A stretch of 64,000 nucleotides of DNA, taken from Labedella phragmitis. Lineage in GTDB: Bacteria; Actinomycetota; Actinomycetes; Actinomycetales; Microbacteriaceae. A program made the translations under genes and the position numbers. Numbering within the stretch: position 1 is the stretch's first letter; each line of letters starts with the position of its first letter. Location of the stretch: NCBI RefSeq assembly GCF_004078635.1, contig NZ_RZNB01000002.1, positions 496,001-560,000 of the forward strand, in the 5' to 3' direction. The notes below the pieces were generated by a model that was not told where the DNA came from, made no database searches, and saw nothing but the letters and a program-made list of their open reading frames with translations. Below are positions 49,368 to 57,776 of this stretch, in pieces.

Positions 49368-49625
49368 CTATTCGGCGGCCGCCACGATGTTGACGACCTT
49401 GCGGCCACCCTTGCGGCCGAACTCGACCGCACCGGCGGACAACGCGAAGAGCGTGTCGTCGCCGCCGCGACCGACGTTGACGCCGGGGTGGAAGTGTGTG
49501 CCGCGCTGGCGGACGATGATCTCGCCCGCGAGGACGACCTGTCCACCGAAGCGCTTCACGCCGAGGCGCTGGGCGTTGGAATCACGACCGTTGCGAGTAG
49601 AGCTCGCACCCTTCTTGTGTGCCAT
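49368..49625 (-). CDS. rpmA: 50S ribosomal protein L27
   Basis: An 85-residue large-subunit protein reaching the peptidyl-transferase centre. It begins [20 protein letters not shown] with the functional basic N-terminus exposed directly (no cleavable Firmicutes-type leader), and continues with [22 protein letters not shown] and [13 protein letters not shown] preceded by AGGAG. Follows rplU by 17 bases. Confidence 0.97.
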   Translation of the reverse strand: MAHKKGASSTRNGRDSNAQRLGVKRFGGQVVLAGEIIVRQRGTHFHPGVNVGRGGDDTLFALSAGAVEFGRKGGRKVVNIVAAAE

Positions 49626-49642
49626 GTCTGTCTCTCCTCTGG

Positions 49643-49951
49643 CTACTTGATTCCGGTGACCTTGACGCGCGTGAGCTCCTGACGGTGCCCCTGACGCTTC
49701 TTGTAGCCGGTCTTGTTCTTGAACTTCTGGATGACGATCTTCGGTCCGCGGAGGTTCTCGATGACCTCGGCCGACACGACGACCTTCTCGAGGGCCTTGG
49801 CGTCGGACGTGATCGTCTCGCCGTCGACGAGGAGGACCGGCGCGAGCGTGAGCTTGCCGTCCTTGTCCGCCTTGACGCGGTCCATCGTGACGATGGTGCC
49901 GACTTCGACCTTCTCCTGGCGACCGCCGGCTCGCACTACTGCGTAAACCAC
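49643..49951 (-). CDS. rplU: 50S ribosomal protein L21
   Basis: A 102-residue protein binding 23S rRNA with L20. [20 protein letters not shown], then [20 protein letters not shown] and [16 protein letters not shown], are the normal family segments. Start is GTG ([10 protein letters not shown]) with GGAG about 15 bases upstream. First gene of rplU-rpmA with the promoter below. Confidence 0.97.
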   Translation of the reverse strand: MVYAVVRAGGRQEKVEVGTIVTMDRVKADKDGKLTLAPVLLVDGETITSDAKALEKVVVSAEVIENLRGPKIVIQKFKNKTGYKKRQGHRQELTRVKVTGIK

Positions 49952-50102
49952 TTCGTACCTACTTCTCCCGGGAGCTCGCGCTCACTGGCTTCGATTTGGA
50001 AAGGATTGTCACTGCCCTCGCCAGACCTCGTGGGATGAAAAGTCTGTCCGGTCAGAAAACCTCGGTTCGGACGCAGGGATAAGCTGCGCGCACCAAGGGT
50101 CG

Positions 50103-50132
50103 AGTTTACGCCATGGGAGCCTCTTGCGGCAA
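50103..50132 (-). promoter_or_regulatory. Candidate promoter of rplU-rpmA
   Basis: TTGCCG (50127-50132) and TAAACT (50103-50108) on the minus strand, 18 bases apart, about 150 bases ahead of the rplU start. The best sigma-70-like pair in the interval between rplU and the divergent DUF4031 gene. Confidence 0.5.
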
Positions 50133-50170
50133 ATGACACCCGGCGCGGCGTGCCTCGTAGACTCGGCAGC

Positions 50171-50443
50171 ATGACGGTCCTGATCGATCCCCCGCAGTGG
50201 CCGGCTCACGACACGCTCTGGTCGCACCTCGTGAGCGACGCGTCGATCGACGAGCTCCACCGCTTCGCGCGAGCCGCTGCTCTGCCGCCCAGGAGCTTCG
50301 ATCTCGACCACTACGACGTGCCGCGCCACGAGTACGACCGACTCGTCGCGTCCGGCGCCGAGCCCGTGTCGGCCAACGAGCTGACCCGACGACTCATCGC
50401 ATCGGGCCTCCGCGTCCGGGCGAAGGACCGCCCGCGGCACTGA
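50171..50443 (+). CDS. DUF4031 protein
   Basis: A 90-residue actinobacterial protein of unknown function. MTVLIDPPQWPAHDTLWSHL is the DUF4031 signature; the conserved D of LIDPP and H of LDHYDVPRHEYD suggest a metal or phosphate site, but this is a guess. FARAAALPPRSFDLDHYDV is also typical. Divergent from rplU; ends 78 bases before the convergent RNase gene stop. Confidence 0.85.
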   Translation: MTVLIDPPQWPAHDTLWSHLVSDASIDELHRFARAAALPPRSFDLDHYDVPRHEYDRLVASGAEPVSANELTRRLIASGLRVRAKDRPRH

Positions 50444-50520
50444 GCGAGTCCGTCGCGGGACGAGGACGGGCCGGACCCGAGGTCTCCCCGGCGATCCGAC
50501 CCGTCCCGAGATGTCCGGCG

Positions 50521-53121
50521 TCAGGACGTCGAGTCGTCGTGCGAGATCGGCGTCCCGGTGAGGGCTGCCGTCGTGACGCGGCGGCTCCGGCCGCGCCCTT
50601 GACCGGGACGCTTCGGTTCCGGCAGCGCGTCGAGCACGGAGCCGAGGAGGTCCTCGGCCGCACGCTTGTCGACCTTCTGGCTCCCGCTGGCGCCGGTCGG
50701 CGCGATGGGGATGTCGAGGATCGCGAGCGGCGACTCCGTCGGCTCACGACTCTCGATCGGCCCGAGGACGCTCTCGCTCGACGCACGGCCGCCGCGGCGT
50801 CCCTTGCGCCCCTCGCGGCTGCGCTCCGGTCGCTGCGCCACGACGGGGGCGGCTTCGACGGATTCCGTAGCGGTCGTCGGCTCGTCGACGGGAGACTCCG
50901 GAGCGGACTCGGTCTCCGCGTCGTCGCCCGACGCCACGAGCGACGCGTCGACGACCGACGAGAGCGTCTCGACGGTCTCGAGGGTCTCCGTGATGTGCAC
51001 GTGCTCGCCATCGGACTCCGCCGAGGTCGTGTGGTGGATGGTGCTCGCGGCGATCTGGGCGAGCGCGTTCTTCGCGTCGTCCGTGATGGCGTGCGGCGCG
51101 GCCTTCGGTGCCGGCGGTTGCGGCGTCGACTGGCCGTTCTGACCGCCCTTGCGACGACGTTCGGAGCCACCCGCGGTCGAACCGGCGACGTGCTGCGGTC
51201 GACCGCCCTTCGCGACGGGCTCGTGGTGCACGATGACGCCACGACCGGCGCACGTCTCACACGGTTCGCTGAACGACTCGAGCAGCCCGAGGCCGAGCTT
51301 CTTCCTCGTCATTTGGACGAGCCCGAGCGAGGTGACCTCGGCGACCTGGTGCTTCGTCCGGTCGCGGCTCAAGCACTCGACGAGCCGACGGAGGACGAGG
51401 TCCCGGTTGGTCTCGAGCACCATGTCGATGAAGTCGACGACGATGATCCCGCCGATGTCGCGAAGGCGCAGCTGCCGGACGATCTCCTCCGCGGCCTCGA
51501 GGTTGTTCTTCGTGACGGTCTCCTCGAGGTTGCCGCCCGATCCGACGAACTTCCCCGTGTTGACGTCGACGACCGTCATGGCCTCGGTGCGGTCGATCAC
51601 GAGCGAGCCGCCGGACGGGAGCCACACTTTGCGCTCGAGCGCCTTCTCGATCTGCTCGCTGACGCGGAACTCGTCGAAGACGTCCCGCTGGCCCTCGTAG
51701 CGCTCGATGCGGTCGACGAGGTCCGGCGCGACCTGCCGCACATAGGACTCGATGGTCTGGAGCGCGTCCTGCCCGGAGATGACGAGGCGCTGGAAGTCCT
51801 CGTTGAAGACGTCGCGCACGATCTTGATGAGGAGGTCGGGTTCCGAGTGGAGCAGCGCCGGCGCTTGAGCGGATTCGGCGTAGTGGCTGATCTCCGCCCA
51901 CTGCGAGGTGAGACGGTTCACGTCGACCGTGAGCTGCTCCTCCGTCGCGCCCTCGGCCGCGGTGCGCACGATGACGCCGGAGCTCTCGGGCAGCACTTCC
52001 TTGAGGATGCGCTTGAGGCGGGCCCGCTCGGTGTCGGGGAGCTTCCGAGAGATTCCGTTCATCGAGCCGTTCGGCACGTACACGAGGTAACGACCGGGCA
52101 GGGAGACCTGGCTCGTGAGCCGGGCGCCTTTGTGTCCCACGGGGTCCTTCGTGACCTGCACGAGGACCTTGTCGCCGGGCTTGAGCGCGAGCTCGATGCG
52201 CCGGGGCTGGTTCTTGCCTTCGCTCGAGTTCTCGGCGGCGGCGTCCCAGTCGACCTCGCCGGAGTACAGCACGGCGTTGCGGCCACGCCCGATGTCGACG
52301 AAGGCCGCCTCCATGCTCGGGAGCACGTTCTGCACACGACCGAGGTAGACGTTCCCGATGAGGGAAGCCTCCTGGTTGCGCGCGACGTAGTGCTCGACGA
52401 GGACGCCGTCCTCGAGGACGCCGATCTGGATGCGGCCGTCCTTCGAGCGGACGACCATCGCTCGGTCGACGGACTCACGACGTGCGAGGAACTCGGCCTC
52501 GGTGACCACGGCGCGGCGGCGACCGGCGTCGCGACCGTCGCGACGGCGCTGCTTCTTCGCCTCGAGCCGTGTGGATCCCTTGACGCGCTGCGGCTCGGTG
52601 ATGAGCTCCGGCTCGCGCTGCTGGCGGCCGCGCGACGACGGCTGGTCGCTCCCGCGTCCGCCCTCGTCACCGCGTCGGCGACGTGAGCGGCGGCGCATGC
52701 TCGACCCGCGCTCGTCCTCGTCCTGCTCGTCGTCGTCCTCGTCGTCCATGCGCTCGTCGCGCTGACGCGGCGGCAGCGGAGCGATCGTCGGAGCGTGGAA
52801 GATGAGCGTCGTGGTGCTCATCGCGACGCCCGCGAACGGATCATCGCCGCCCGCGGAGTCCGCCTCGCCGGATACGAGAGCCGGAGCATCCGACTCCGCT
52901 GTCGCTTCCGCCTCCGAGTCGTCCACGTCCGGCGCCGTCTCGTCGGGGGCGGCGCTGATGTCGGCGTCGGTGGGCTCGGCGGCCTCGTCGACGGTGACGT
53001 CCGCGGCAGTCGCCGCCTCGTCCCGTCGAGGCTGGGCCCCGGCCGCCTCGCGCGTGCTCGCGTCGGACGTTTCCGCCCCGTTTCCGGCTGCGCCGGCTGA
53101 CTGTTCGTTGTCTTCCACCAT
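50521..53121 (-). CDS. rne: RNase E/G-family endoribonuclease with long acidic N-terminus
   Basis: An 866-residue ribonuclease. Residues 1-225 are low-complexity, first acidic and then Arg-rich ([20 protein letters not shown]). The S1 domain starts near 255 (IGNVYLGRVQNVLPSMEAAF). The catalytic domain carries VVDVNTGKFVGSGG and GGIIVVDFIDMVL with the two metal-binding aspartates. The zinc-link is CETCAGRG, CxxC form. A disordered basic/acidic tail follows from about residue 685. This is the actinobacterial arrangement where the scaffold region lies on both sides. ATG 53121 is used, GGAG 9 bases upstream; 55 further residues could be added upstream without ribosome site. Confidence 0.95.
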   Translation of the reverse strand: MVEDNEQSAGAAGNGAETSDASTREAAGAQPRRDEAATAADVTVDEAAEPTDADISAAPDETAPDVDDSEAEATAESDAPALVSGEADSAGGDDPFAGVAMSTTTLIFHAPTIAPLPPRQRDERMDDEDDDEQDEDERGSSMRRRSRRRRGDEGGRGSDQPSSRGRQQREPELITEPQRVKGSTRLEAKKQRRRDGRDAGRRRAVVTEAEFLARRESVDRAMVVRSKDGRIQIGVLEDGVLVEHYVARNQEASLIGNVYLGRVQNVLPSMEAAFVDIGRGRNAVLYSGEVDWDAAAENSSEGKNQPRRIELALKPGDKVLVQVTKDPVGHKGARLTSQVSLPGRYLVYVPNGSMNGISRKLPDTERARLKRILKEVLPESSGVIVRTAAEGATEEQLTVDVNRLTSQWAEISHYAESAQAPALLHSEPDLLIKIVRDVFNEDFQRLVISGQDALQTIESYVRQVAPDLVDRIERYEGQRDVFDEFRVSEQIEKALERKVWLPSGGSLVIDRTEAMTVVDVNTGKFVGSGGNLEETVTKNNLEAAEEIVRQLRLRDIGGIIVVDFIDMVLETNRDLVLRRLVECLSRDRTKHQVAEVTSLGLVQMTRKKLGLGLLESFSEPCETCAGRGVIVHHEPVAKGGRPQHVAGSTAGGSERRRKGGQNGQSTPQPPAPKAAPHAITDDAKNALAQIAASTIHHTTSAESDGEHVHITETLETVETLSSVVDASLVASGDDAETESAPESPVDEPTTATESVEAAPVVAQRPERSREGRKGRRGGRASSESVLGPIESREPTESPLAILDIPIAPTGASGSQKVDKRAAEDLLGSVLDALPEPKRPGQGRGRSRRVTTAALTGTPISHDDSTS

Positions 53122-53420
53122 CGCTGGTGCACTCCTCGTCCGGGTGGGCCGCGCCCCGTCCCGGGAATCTTCCCTGCTCGTGCCGCCGAGGCGGTCACGA
53201 GCGAATCCTGTGTCCATGGCGACCCGGGTGGCTCTCTCGCTCACTCTGGTCGCGCACCGTCGGCCTTCGTGACCGACTACTTCAGGCAACTGCCTGAAAA
53301 ACCGTGACGACGATGTCCGACGCGCGGGGCCGAACTCGTCTGCTGGCCATTATCGCACGGACCCGCTCTTTCGCATGATCGGCACCGGGAGCACTCGGCC
53401 TGCGGTGACATAATCGACCC
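53122..53420. other. rne / VKOR divergent intergenic region with palindrome
   Basis: About 300 bases with no convincing gene. It holds an 8-base perfect inverted repeat, TTCAGGCA-AC-TGCCTGAA (53281-53298), about 160 bases upstream of rne. It has no U-tract in either reading direction as a terminator would, so it may be an operator or leader element. CATAAT (53408-53413) ahead of the VKOR GTG could be a -10 box for a leaderless message. Confidence 0.5.
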
Positions 53421-54020
53421 GTGATCCCGACCTCACAGGGGCGACGACCGGTCGCCATCGCCGTGCTGCTCATCGTCGCCGGACTCATCGGCTGGTGGGC
53501 GGCATTCTCGCTCACGGTCGAGAAGTTCGACGCGCTCCAGAACCCCGGTCAGGCCGCCGGCTGCGACTTCAGCCGGCTCGTGCAGTGCTCGGCGAACCTC
53601 GATTCTCCACAGGGCGCGGTCCTCGGGTTCCCGAACCCCCTCATCGGACTCGCGGCATGGATCGCTCCGATCGTCGTGGGTGTCGCCCTCCTCGCCGGGG
53701 CACGTTTCGCGCGTTGGTTCTGGGTGCTGTTCTGGCTCGGGTTCGTCGGAGCGGCAGCCTTCGTGGTCTGGCTGATCTCTCAGAGCATCTTCGTGCTCGG
53801 CACGCTCTGCCCGTGGTGCATGGTGACGTGGTCCGTCACCATCCCGGGCTTCCTCGCCGTCACCGCATACGTCCTCATGGAGGGAGCGATCCCCCTCGGC
53901 GCCGCGGGCCGGCGTTTCGGTCGCACGATGCTCCGCTGGGTCCCGCTCGCGACCGTGCTGTGCTTCGTCGTGATCGCCGTCATGGCGCAGTTGCGTCTGG
54001 ACGTGCTCGCGAGCTTCTGA
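53421..54020 (+). CDS. Vitamin K epoxide reductase family protein
   Basis: A 199-residue, four- to five-helix membrane protein acting as a quinone-linked partner of DsbA-like oxidases. The active-site CxxC is CPWC in LCPWCMVTWSV, and the preceding loop cysteines are in GCDFSRLVQCSANLD. LGFPNPLIGLAAWI is typical. GTG start at 53421, leaderless possible. No DsbA gene lies in this window. Menaquinone would be the electron acceptor in this group, an inference from family knowledge. Confidence 0.92.
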   Translation: MIPTSQGRRPVAIAVLLIVAGLIGWWAAFSLTVEKFDALQNPGQAAGCDFSRLVQCSANLDSPQGAVLGFPNPLIGLAAWIAPIVVGVALLAGARFARWFWVLFWLGFVGAAAFVVWLISQSIFVLGTLCPWCMVTWSVTIPGFLAVTAYVLMEGAIPLGAAGRRFGRTMLRWVPLATVLCFVVIAVMAQLRLDVLASF

Positions 54021-54025
54021 GCCCT

Positions 54026-54628
54026 ATGCCCTGTGGAGAGCGGCGCCCGGAAAAAGCCCGGTCGCCTACGGTGGCTGCCGTGGGGGAATCACGACGTAGG
54101 AGACGGTGGACGGCGCTCGCGCTATTCAGCTTCGCACTGCTGGCGAGCGGTTGTGCGGTCAACGGCATGCCACCCTCTTCACCTGCCACTACCAGCACGG
54201 TGTCAACGCCTTCCATCAACGATGCGACGGAGGCGTTCACCCGATTCAACAGCGTCCTCGACGGCTATTACAGCGGAACGGCGGTCGCCGATGATTTCGC
54301 CCCGGTCGCGACATCAGGATTCCTGAATGAGCTTCGCGAGGCGGAAAAGAACTCAGATCGGAGAACTCGAACGGTCGGCGTATCGACCTTCGATAGCGAG
54401 AAACTTGTCGACCCAACTCAGTGGGGAGGCTTCGGAGAGTTGGCACTCGTTGTCTGCCGCGATGTCTCCAAGACGCAACTCATTGATGAACACGGAAACC
54501 CTTCGACAACGAAGCGCGCGCGCACGCGGATTCCGATGATCGTCTTTTTCGAGCCCGGGGCCGCTTCGCAATCAGAACTGGTCGTAACGAAGGTGGAGCA
54601 ATGGAACGAAACCGACTATTGCTCGTGA
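54026..54628 (+). CDS. Secreted lipoprotein of unknown function
   Basis: About 200 residues if started at the first ATG; GTG at 54071 or 54080 give a cleaner signal peptide. The charged SRRRRRWTALALFSFALL followed by lipobox L-A-S-G-C makes it a clear type II signal peptide (lipidated Cys at about residue 43). The rest contains Thr/Ser-rich linker and a mixed domain with FTRFNSVLDGYYSGT and TQWGGFGELALVVCRDVSKT, ending in DYCS; two cysteines could form a disulfide. Base composition is lower in GC than neighbours. Overlaps the next gene by 28 bases. Function unrecognised. Confidence 0.75.
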   Translation: MPCGERRPEKARSPTVAAVGESRRRRRWTALALFSFALLASGCAVNGMPPSSPATTSTVSTPSINDATEAFTRFNSVLDGYYSGTAVADDFAPVATSGFLNELREAEKNSDRRTRTVGVSTFDSEKLVDPTQWGGFGELALVVCRDVSKTQLIDEHGNPSTTKRARTRIPMIVFFEPGAASQSELVVTKVEQWNETDYCS

Positions 54629-55404
54629 CCTTGGTGATAGGCCTTCTCGCCGTGTCCTCGCCTGCTGCATCGGCTAGTGCGGACTGCGGTATCGACTGGG
54701 GTGATGGCCGTTGTGTTACGGCAGGAATGGGGCCGAGTTCAGTGGACGTCGGGGCACGGTCGTCTTCCGGCGCGCCCGACCCCGTGCCGACGAACGAGCA
54801 CGGAGGGGATAAGCGCGAACCGACTACCAGGGACGATGACCCATCACCTCGAGACCCTCGGGAGATCACCGACATGCTCGGCACATGCCAGGACCCGGGC
54901 CTGTGTGGCGGGCCGACCCGACCGGCCATCACGCTGAGTGATCTCGCGAGTTTCGCGCCGACGGCGCCGTCGATCGTGATGGAACCGGACGGATTCTTCC
55001 TTCGTGGGCTGCCGGCGAACTTCGTGGCGGTGTCGACCACGAACGTGCACGATGGCACTCTGCTCGAGCGCCCCGTATCCGTGCGATTCAGCCCGTCCTC
55101 GTACTCGTGGGACTGGGGCGACGGCTCGAGCGACACGTTCTCGACGGCGGGTTCGACCTGGGAGGACCTCGGCGTGCCGCGTTTCACCGCGACGAACACG
55201 TCACACGTCTTCGAGGACCGCGGTCCCACGACCGTCGCGCTGAGCGTGGCATACGCGGTCGAGGTCAGCGTCGAGGGCGGCGAATGGATCCACGTGGCGG
55301 GAACGGTTGCCGCGACGACGACGGTGGACGGATACGTCGGAACAGCGAAGACGGTGCTCGTCGACGGGGACTGCATGGAGGACCCGACAGGGCCCGGTTG
55401 CTGA
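54601..55404 (+). CDS. Secreted protein with PKD-like domain
   Basis: A 267-residue exported protein. The signal peptide is MERNRLLLVTLVIGLLAV then SSPAASASA (cleavage near residue 27). A disordered region with DDDPSPRDPREI follows, and a PKD-like domain at about 150-250 has SYSWDWGDGSSDTFSTAG, the W-x-W-G-D-G motif, and the later TNTSHVFEDRGPTTVALSVA. Several cysteines. Its start lies inside the lipoprotein gene (28 bases overlap), which implies coupling of the pair. Surface adhesion or a cell-wall role is possible only by analogy. Confidence 0.75.
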   Translation: MERNRLLLVTLVIGLLAVSSPAASASADCGIDWGDGRCVTAGMGPSSVDVGARSSSGAPDPVPTNEHGGDKREPTTRDDDPSPRDPREITDMLGTCQDPGLCGGPTRPAITLSDLASFAPTAPSIVMEPDGFFLRGLPANFVAVSTTNVHDGTLLERPVSVRFSPSSYSWDWGDGSSDTFSTAGSTWEDLGVPRFTATNTSHVFEDRGPTTVALSVAYAVEVSVEGGEWIHVAGTVAATTTVDGYVGTAKTVLVDGDCMEDPTGPGC

Positions 55405-55505
55405 CCCCTGGACGGTATGAGCCGCTCCCCCGAAAGGTACCGAGGGAATGTCAGTGGTCGGGTGTTCACTTGTCCCATGGGGCAGAGAACGCAGGCGCCG
55501 ACGAG

Positions 55506-56840
55506 GTGATCGAGAGGGCCATCGGGCTGCTGTCGTCGCTCGTCGCGACGGCAGCCCCGGCACATCTCTCGGCGGCCCACTATCTCGCGCGTCTTCCCCG
55601 GGTCGAGCAGCTCGGGCGCCTGGTCGACGCGTCGCGCGTCACGCACGCCGCCGAAGCCGAGAATCGCATCGCATCACCGGTCGACTCCATAGGCGCCGCC
55701 GGTTACGCCTCCGCGAAGCACGCGGTCGCTCAACTCACGAGCGTCTCCGAGTTCGAGGCCGCTCGTCGCATCCGGGTCGGCGGAGCTGTCTCCGACGGCG
55801 TCTCGCTCAGCGGCGCGCCGACCTCCCCGCGTTACCCGGAGATCGCCAAAGCCGTAGTGGAGGGCCGCACCGGCATCGAGGCCGCCGACATCCTCGTCCG
55901 CGAGCTGGACGCCGTCGCGCGCCGTGTCGATCCGGTCGCCCTCCACGCGGCGGAACAGAGTCTCGTCGAACTCGCCTCGGGTTCTCAGACGGCTCCGCCG
56001 CTCCGCGTCGAACTCGTACGCGATCAGGTCAAGGCGTTCATCCTCGCCATCGATCCCGACGGTGCGCGGCCGGCCGAGGTCCGGGCACGTCGGCAGCGCA
56101 AGGTGAACCTCGGACGAGAGACGGAGGACGGCCTCATTCCGGTGAGCGGCCTGCTGACGTGCGAGGTCGGAGCAACGCTGAAGCGCCTCCTCGATGCGCA
56201 CTCGCGACGCGTCGCCTTCCCGGACATCGATGCCGACGACGCCGCGCACGTCCCCCCGGACGACCGCACCCCGGAGCAGCGCCGACACGACGTCCTGGCG
56301 GACGTGCTCAGCGCGGCGGTGCGCGTCAAGGACGCCCCCGAACTCGCCGGCTCCTCCCCCGCCATCACCGTCACCGTGACGGCCGAGGCTCTCGAATCGG
56401 AGAACGGCGTCGGCTACATCGATGGACAAGCGACTCCCGTCTCGGTCGACACCATCGAGCGCCTCATCGACTCGCGAGGGCTCCAGAAGGTCACGCTCAA
56501 CGCGGCCGGTCGGATCCTGTCGCTCGGATCAGCCCAACGCTGTTTCACCGCATCGCAACGCCGCGCCATCGTCGCTCGCGACGGAGGCTGCGTCATCCCC
56601 GGCTGCACGACGCCCGCCGGCTGGTGCGAGGTGCACCACGTCATCCCATGGAGGAACGGCGGCACCACCCACACGGACAACGGCGTCCTCCTCTGCTGGG
56701 GACACCATGAACGCATCGATTCTGGGCCGTGGCGATTGTCCATGCCGGACGGCGTCCCCCACGTTCGCGGCCCCGGCCACCCCGAATGGACACCGACGGC
56801 TCCGGCGCGAACACGCCGACCACTTCCGCGCACCGGCTGA
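55506..56840 (+). CDS. DUF222-HNH endonuclease
   Basis: About 444 residues. A DUF222 N-terminal region occupies most of the protein (LVRELDAVARRVDPVALHAA; LTCEVGATLKRLLDAHSRRV), and the C-terminal HNH module has CVIPGCTTPAGWCEVHHVIP followed by WRNGGTTHTDNGVLLCWGHH, with the two CxxC-type metal ligands and the catalytic H. Such genes are numerous in actinobacterial genomes; some carry REP13E12-type links. Start could be GTG 55506 or TTG 55470. No partner methylase is nearby, so a restriction role is not supported. Confidence 0.87.
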   Translation: MIERAIGLLSSLVATAAPAHLSAAHYLARLPRVEQLGRLVDASRVTHAAEAENRIASPVDSIGAAGYASAKHAVAQLTSVSEFEAARRIRVGGAVSDGVSLSGAPTSPRYPEIAKAVVEGRTGIEAADILVRELDAVARRVDPVALHAAEQSLVELASGSQTAPPLRVELVRDQVKAFILAIDPDGARPAEVRARRQRKVNLGRETEDGLIPVSGLLTCEVGATLKRLLDAHSRRVAFPDIDADDAAHVPPDDRTPEQRRHDVLADVLSAAVRVKDAPELAGSSPAITVTVTAEALESENGVGYIDGQATPVSVDTIERLIDSRGLQKVTLNAAGRILSLGSAQRCFTASQRRAIVARDGGCVIPGCTTPAGWCEVHHVIPWRNGGTTHTDNGVLLCWGHHERIDSGPWRLSMPDGVPHVRGPGHPEWTPTAPARTRRPLPRTG

Positions 56841-56910
56841 CGCCGATTCCGCAGCACGACGACGCCCTCGGAGAGCGAGCGATGCCAGGCGTGGTCGCCC
56901 GTCGAGAACA

Positions 56911-56945
56911 CGAACGGCCCGGATCACAAGGATCCGGGCCGTTCG
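56911..56945. terminator. Bidirectional terminator between HNH gene and ndk
   Basis: Perfect 15-base stem (56911-56925 with 56931-56945), 5-base loop, between convergent genes. The arms are GC-rich with a GGATCC core. No long U-tract. Confidence 0.75.
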
Positions 56946-56965
56946 CCGACAATACGAGGGTCCAC

Positions 56966-57385
56966 TCAGGCGGCGAACCAGAGCGCCAGCTCTCGCGCGG
57001 CCGACTCGGGGCTGTCGGAGCCGTGGACGAGGTTCTGCTGCACCGCGAGGCCCCAGTCGCGGCCGAAGTCGCCGCGGATGGTGCCGGGAGCCGCGGTCGT
57101 CGGGTCCGTCGTGCCGGCGAGAGCGCGGAAGCCCTCGATGACGCGGTTGCCGGCGACCCGGAAGGCCACGACAGGTCCCGAGAGCATGAACTCGACGAGC
57201 GGCTCGTAGAAGGGCTTGCCCTCGTGCTCCGCGTAGTGCGCTGCGAGAAGCGCGCGGTCGGGCTCGATCATGCGGACATCGACGAGGGAGTACCCCTTCG
57301 CCTCGATCCGGCGCAGGATCTCGCCCGTCAGGTTTCGGGCGACGCCGTCGGGCTTGACGAGAACGAGGGTTTCTTCGACGTCCAT
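56966..57385 (-). CDS. ndk: Nucleoside diphosphate kinase
   Basis: A 139-residue enzyme balancing nucleoside triphosphates. TLVLVKPDGVARNLTGEILR is the ndk start, and NLVHGSDSPESAARE contains the phospho-acceptor histidine (H121). RVAGNRVIEGFRALAGTTDP is also canonical. ATG at 57385 behind GGAG. Follows the DUF4233 gene by 10 bases; the folC-DUF4233-ndk order is common in actinobacteria. Confidence 0.97.
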   Translation of the reverse strand: MDVEETLVLVKPDGVARNLTGEILRRIEAKGYSLVDVRMIEPDRALLAAHYAEHEGKPFYEPLVEFMLSGPVVAFRVAGNRVIEGFRALAGTTDPTTAAPGTIRGDFGRDWGLAVQQNLVHGSDSPESAARELALWFAA

Positions 57386-57395
57386 GGGTTTCTCC

Positions 57396-57776
57396 TCAGA
57401 TTTCCGTGCTGGTGTCTGTCGCGGCCGCATTCCTCCGGTCGATGCCGGTGCCGACGACGAGGCAGTACACCCACACCGCGGCGAACGTCCCCCCGATGAA
57501 GAACATGATCGGGACGAGGAAGCCGGTAGCAACGATAGCGGCTTGGACGACCGTGCCGATGACGGCCCCGATCGGGAATCGGACGAGCCCGAGCGTGACG
57601 ATCATGACGAGGACGAGCACGCCTCCGCCCACGAATGCCGTCGTCGGCTCGAGAGCGTCGAGACCGAACGCGACGAGGGCGCCGAGAAAGACCACGATGA
57701 TCTCGAAGCCGAGGACGATCGAGAGCAGCGACCCGCGGACGGAGCGGGGCCGCCCGCCGGAGCGCACAGCGCTCAC
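57396..57776 (-). CDS. DUF4233 membrane protein
   Basis: A 126-residue protein, DUF4233 family, function unknown. Four hydrophobic helices (LSIVLGFEIIVVFLGALVAF and following ones to about residue 110) make up nearly all of it. GTG at 57776 overlaps the folC stop (GTGA), so it is translationally coupled. In many actinobacteria it links folC and ndk. Confidence 0.88.
   Translation of the reverse strand: MSAVRSGGRPRSVRGSLLSIVLGFEIIVVFLGALVAFGLDALEPTTAFVGGGVLVLVMIVTLGLVRFPIGAVIGTVVQAAIVATGFLVPIMFFIGGTFAAVWVYCLVVGTGIDRRNAAATDTSTEI

Noticed and set aside
50197-52686. 829-codon plus-strand frame over the RNase gene
   Set aside because: Antisense shadow of rne; no motifs, no ribosome site, and it overlaps the DUF4031 gene.
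53281-53298. Considered as an intrinsic terminator
   Set aside because: The T-run lies before the hairpin for minus-strand transcripts and is absent after it for plus-strand transcripts.
55506-56840. HNH gene as a homing endonuclease or restriction system
   Set aside because: No intron/intein host, no methyltransferase and no split host gene; DUF222-HNH genes are common singletons in actinobacteria.
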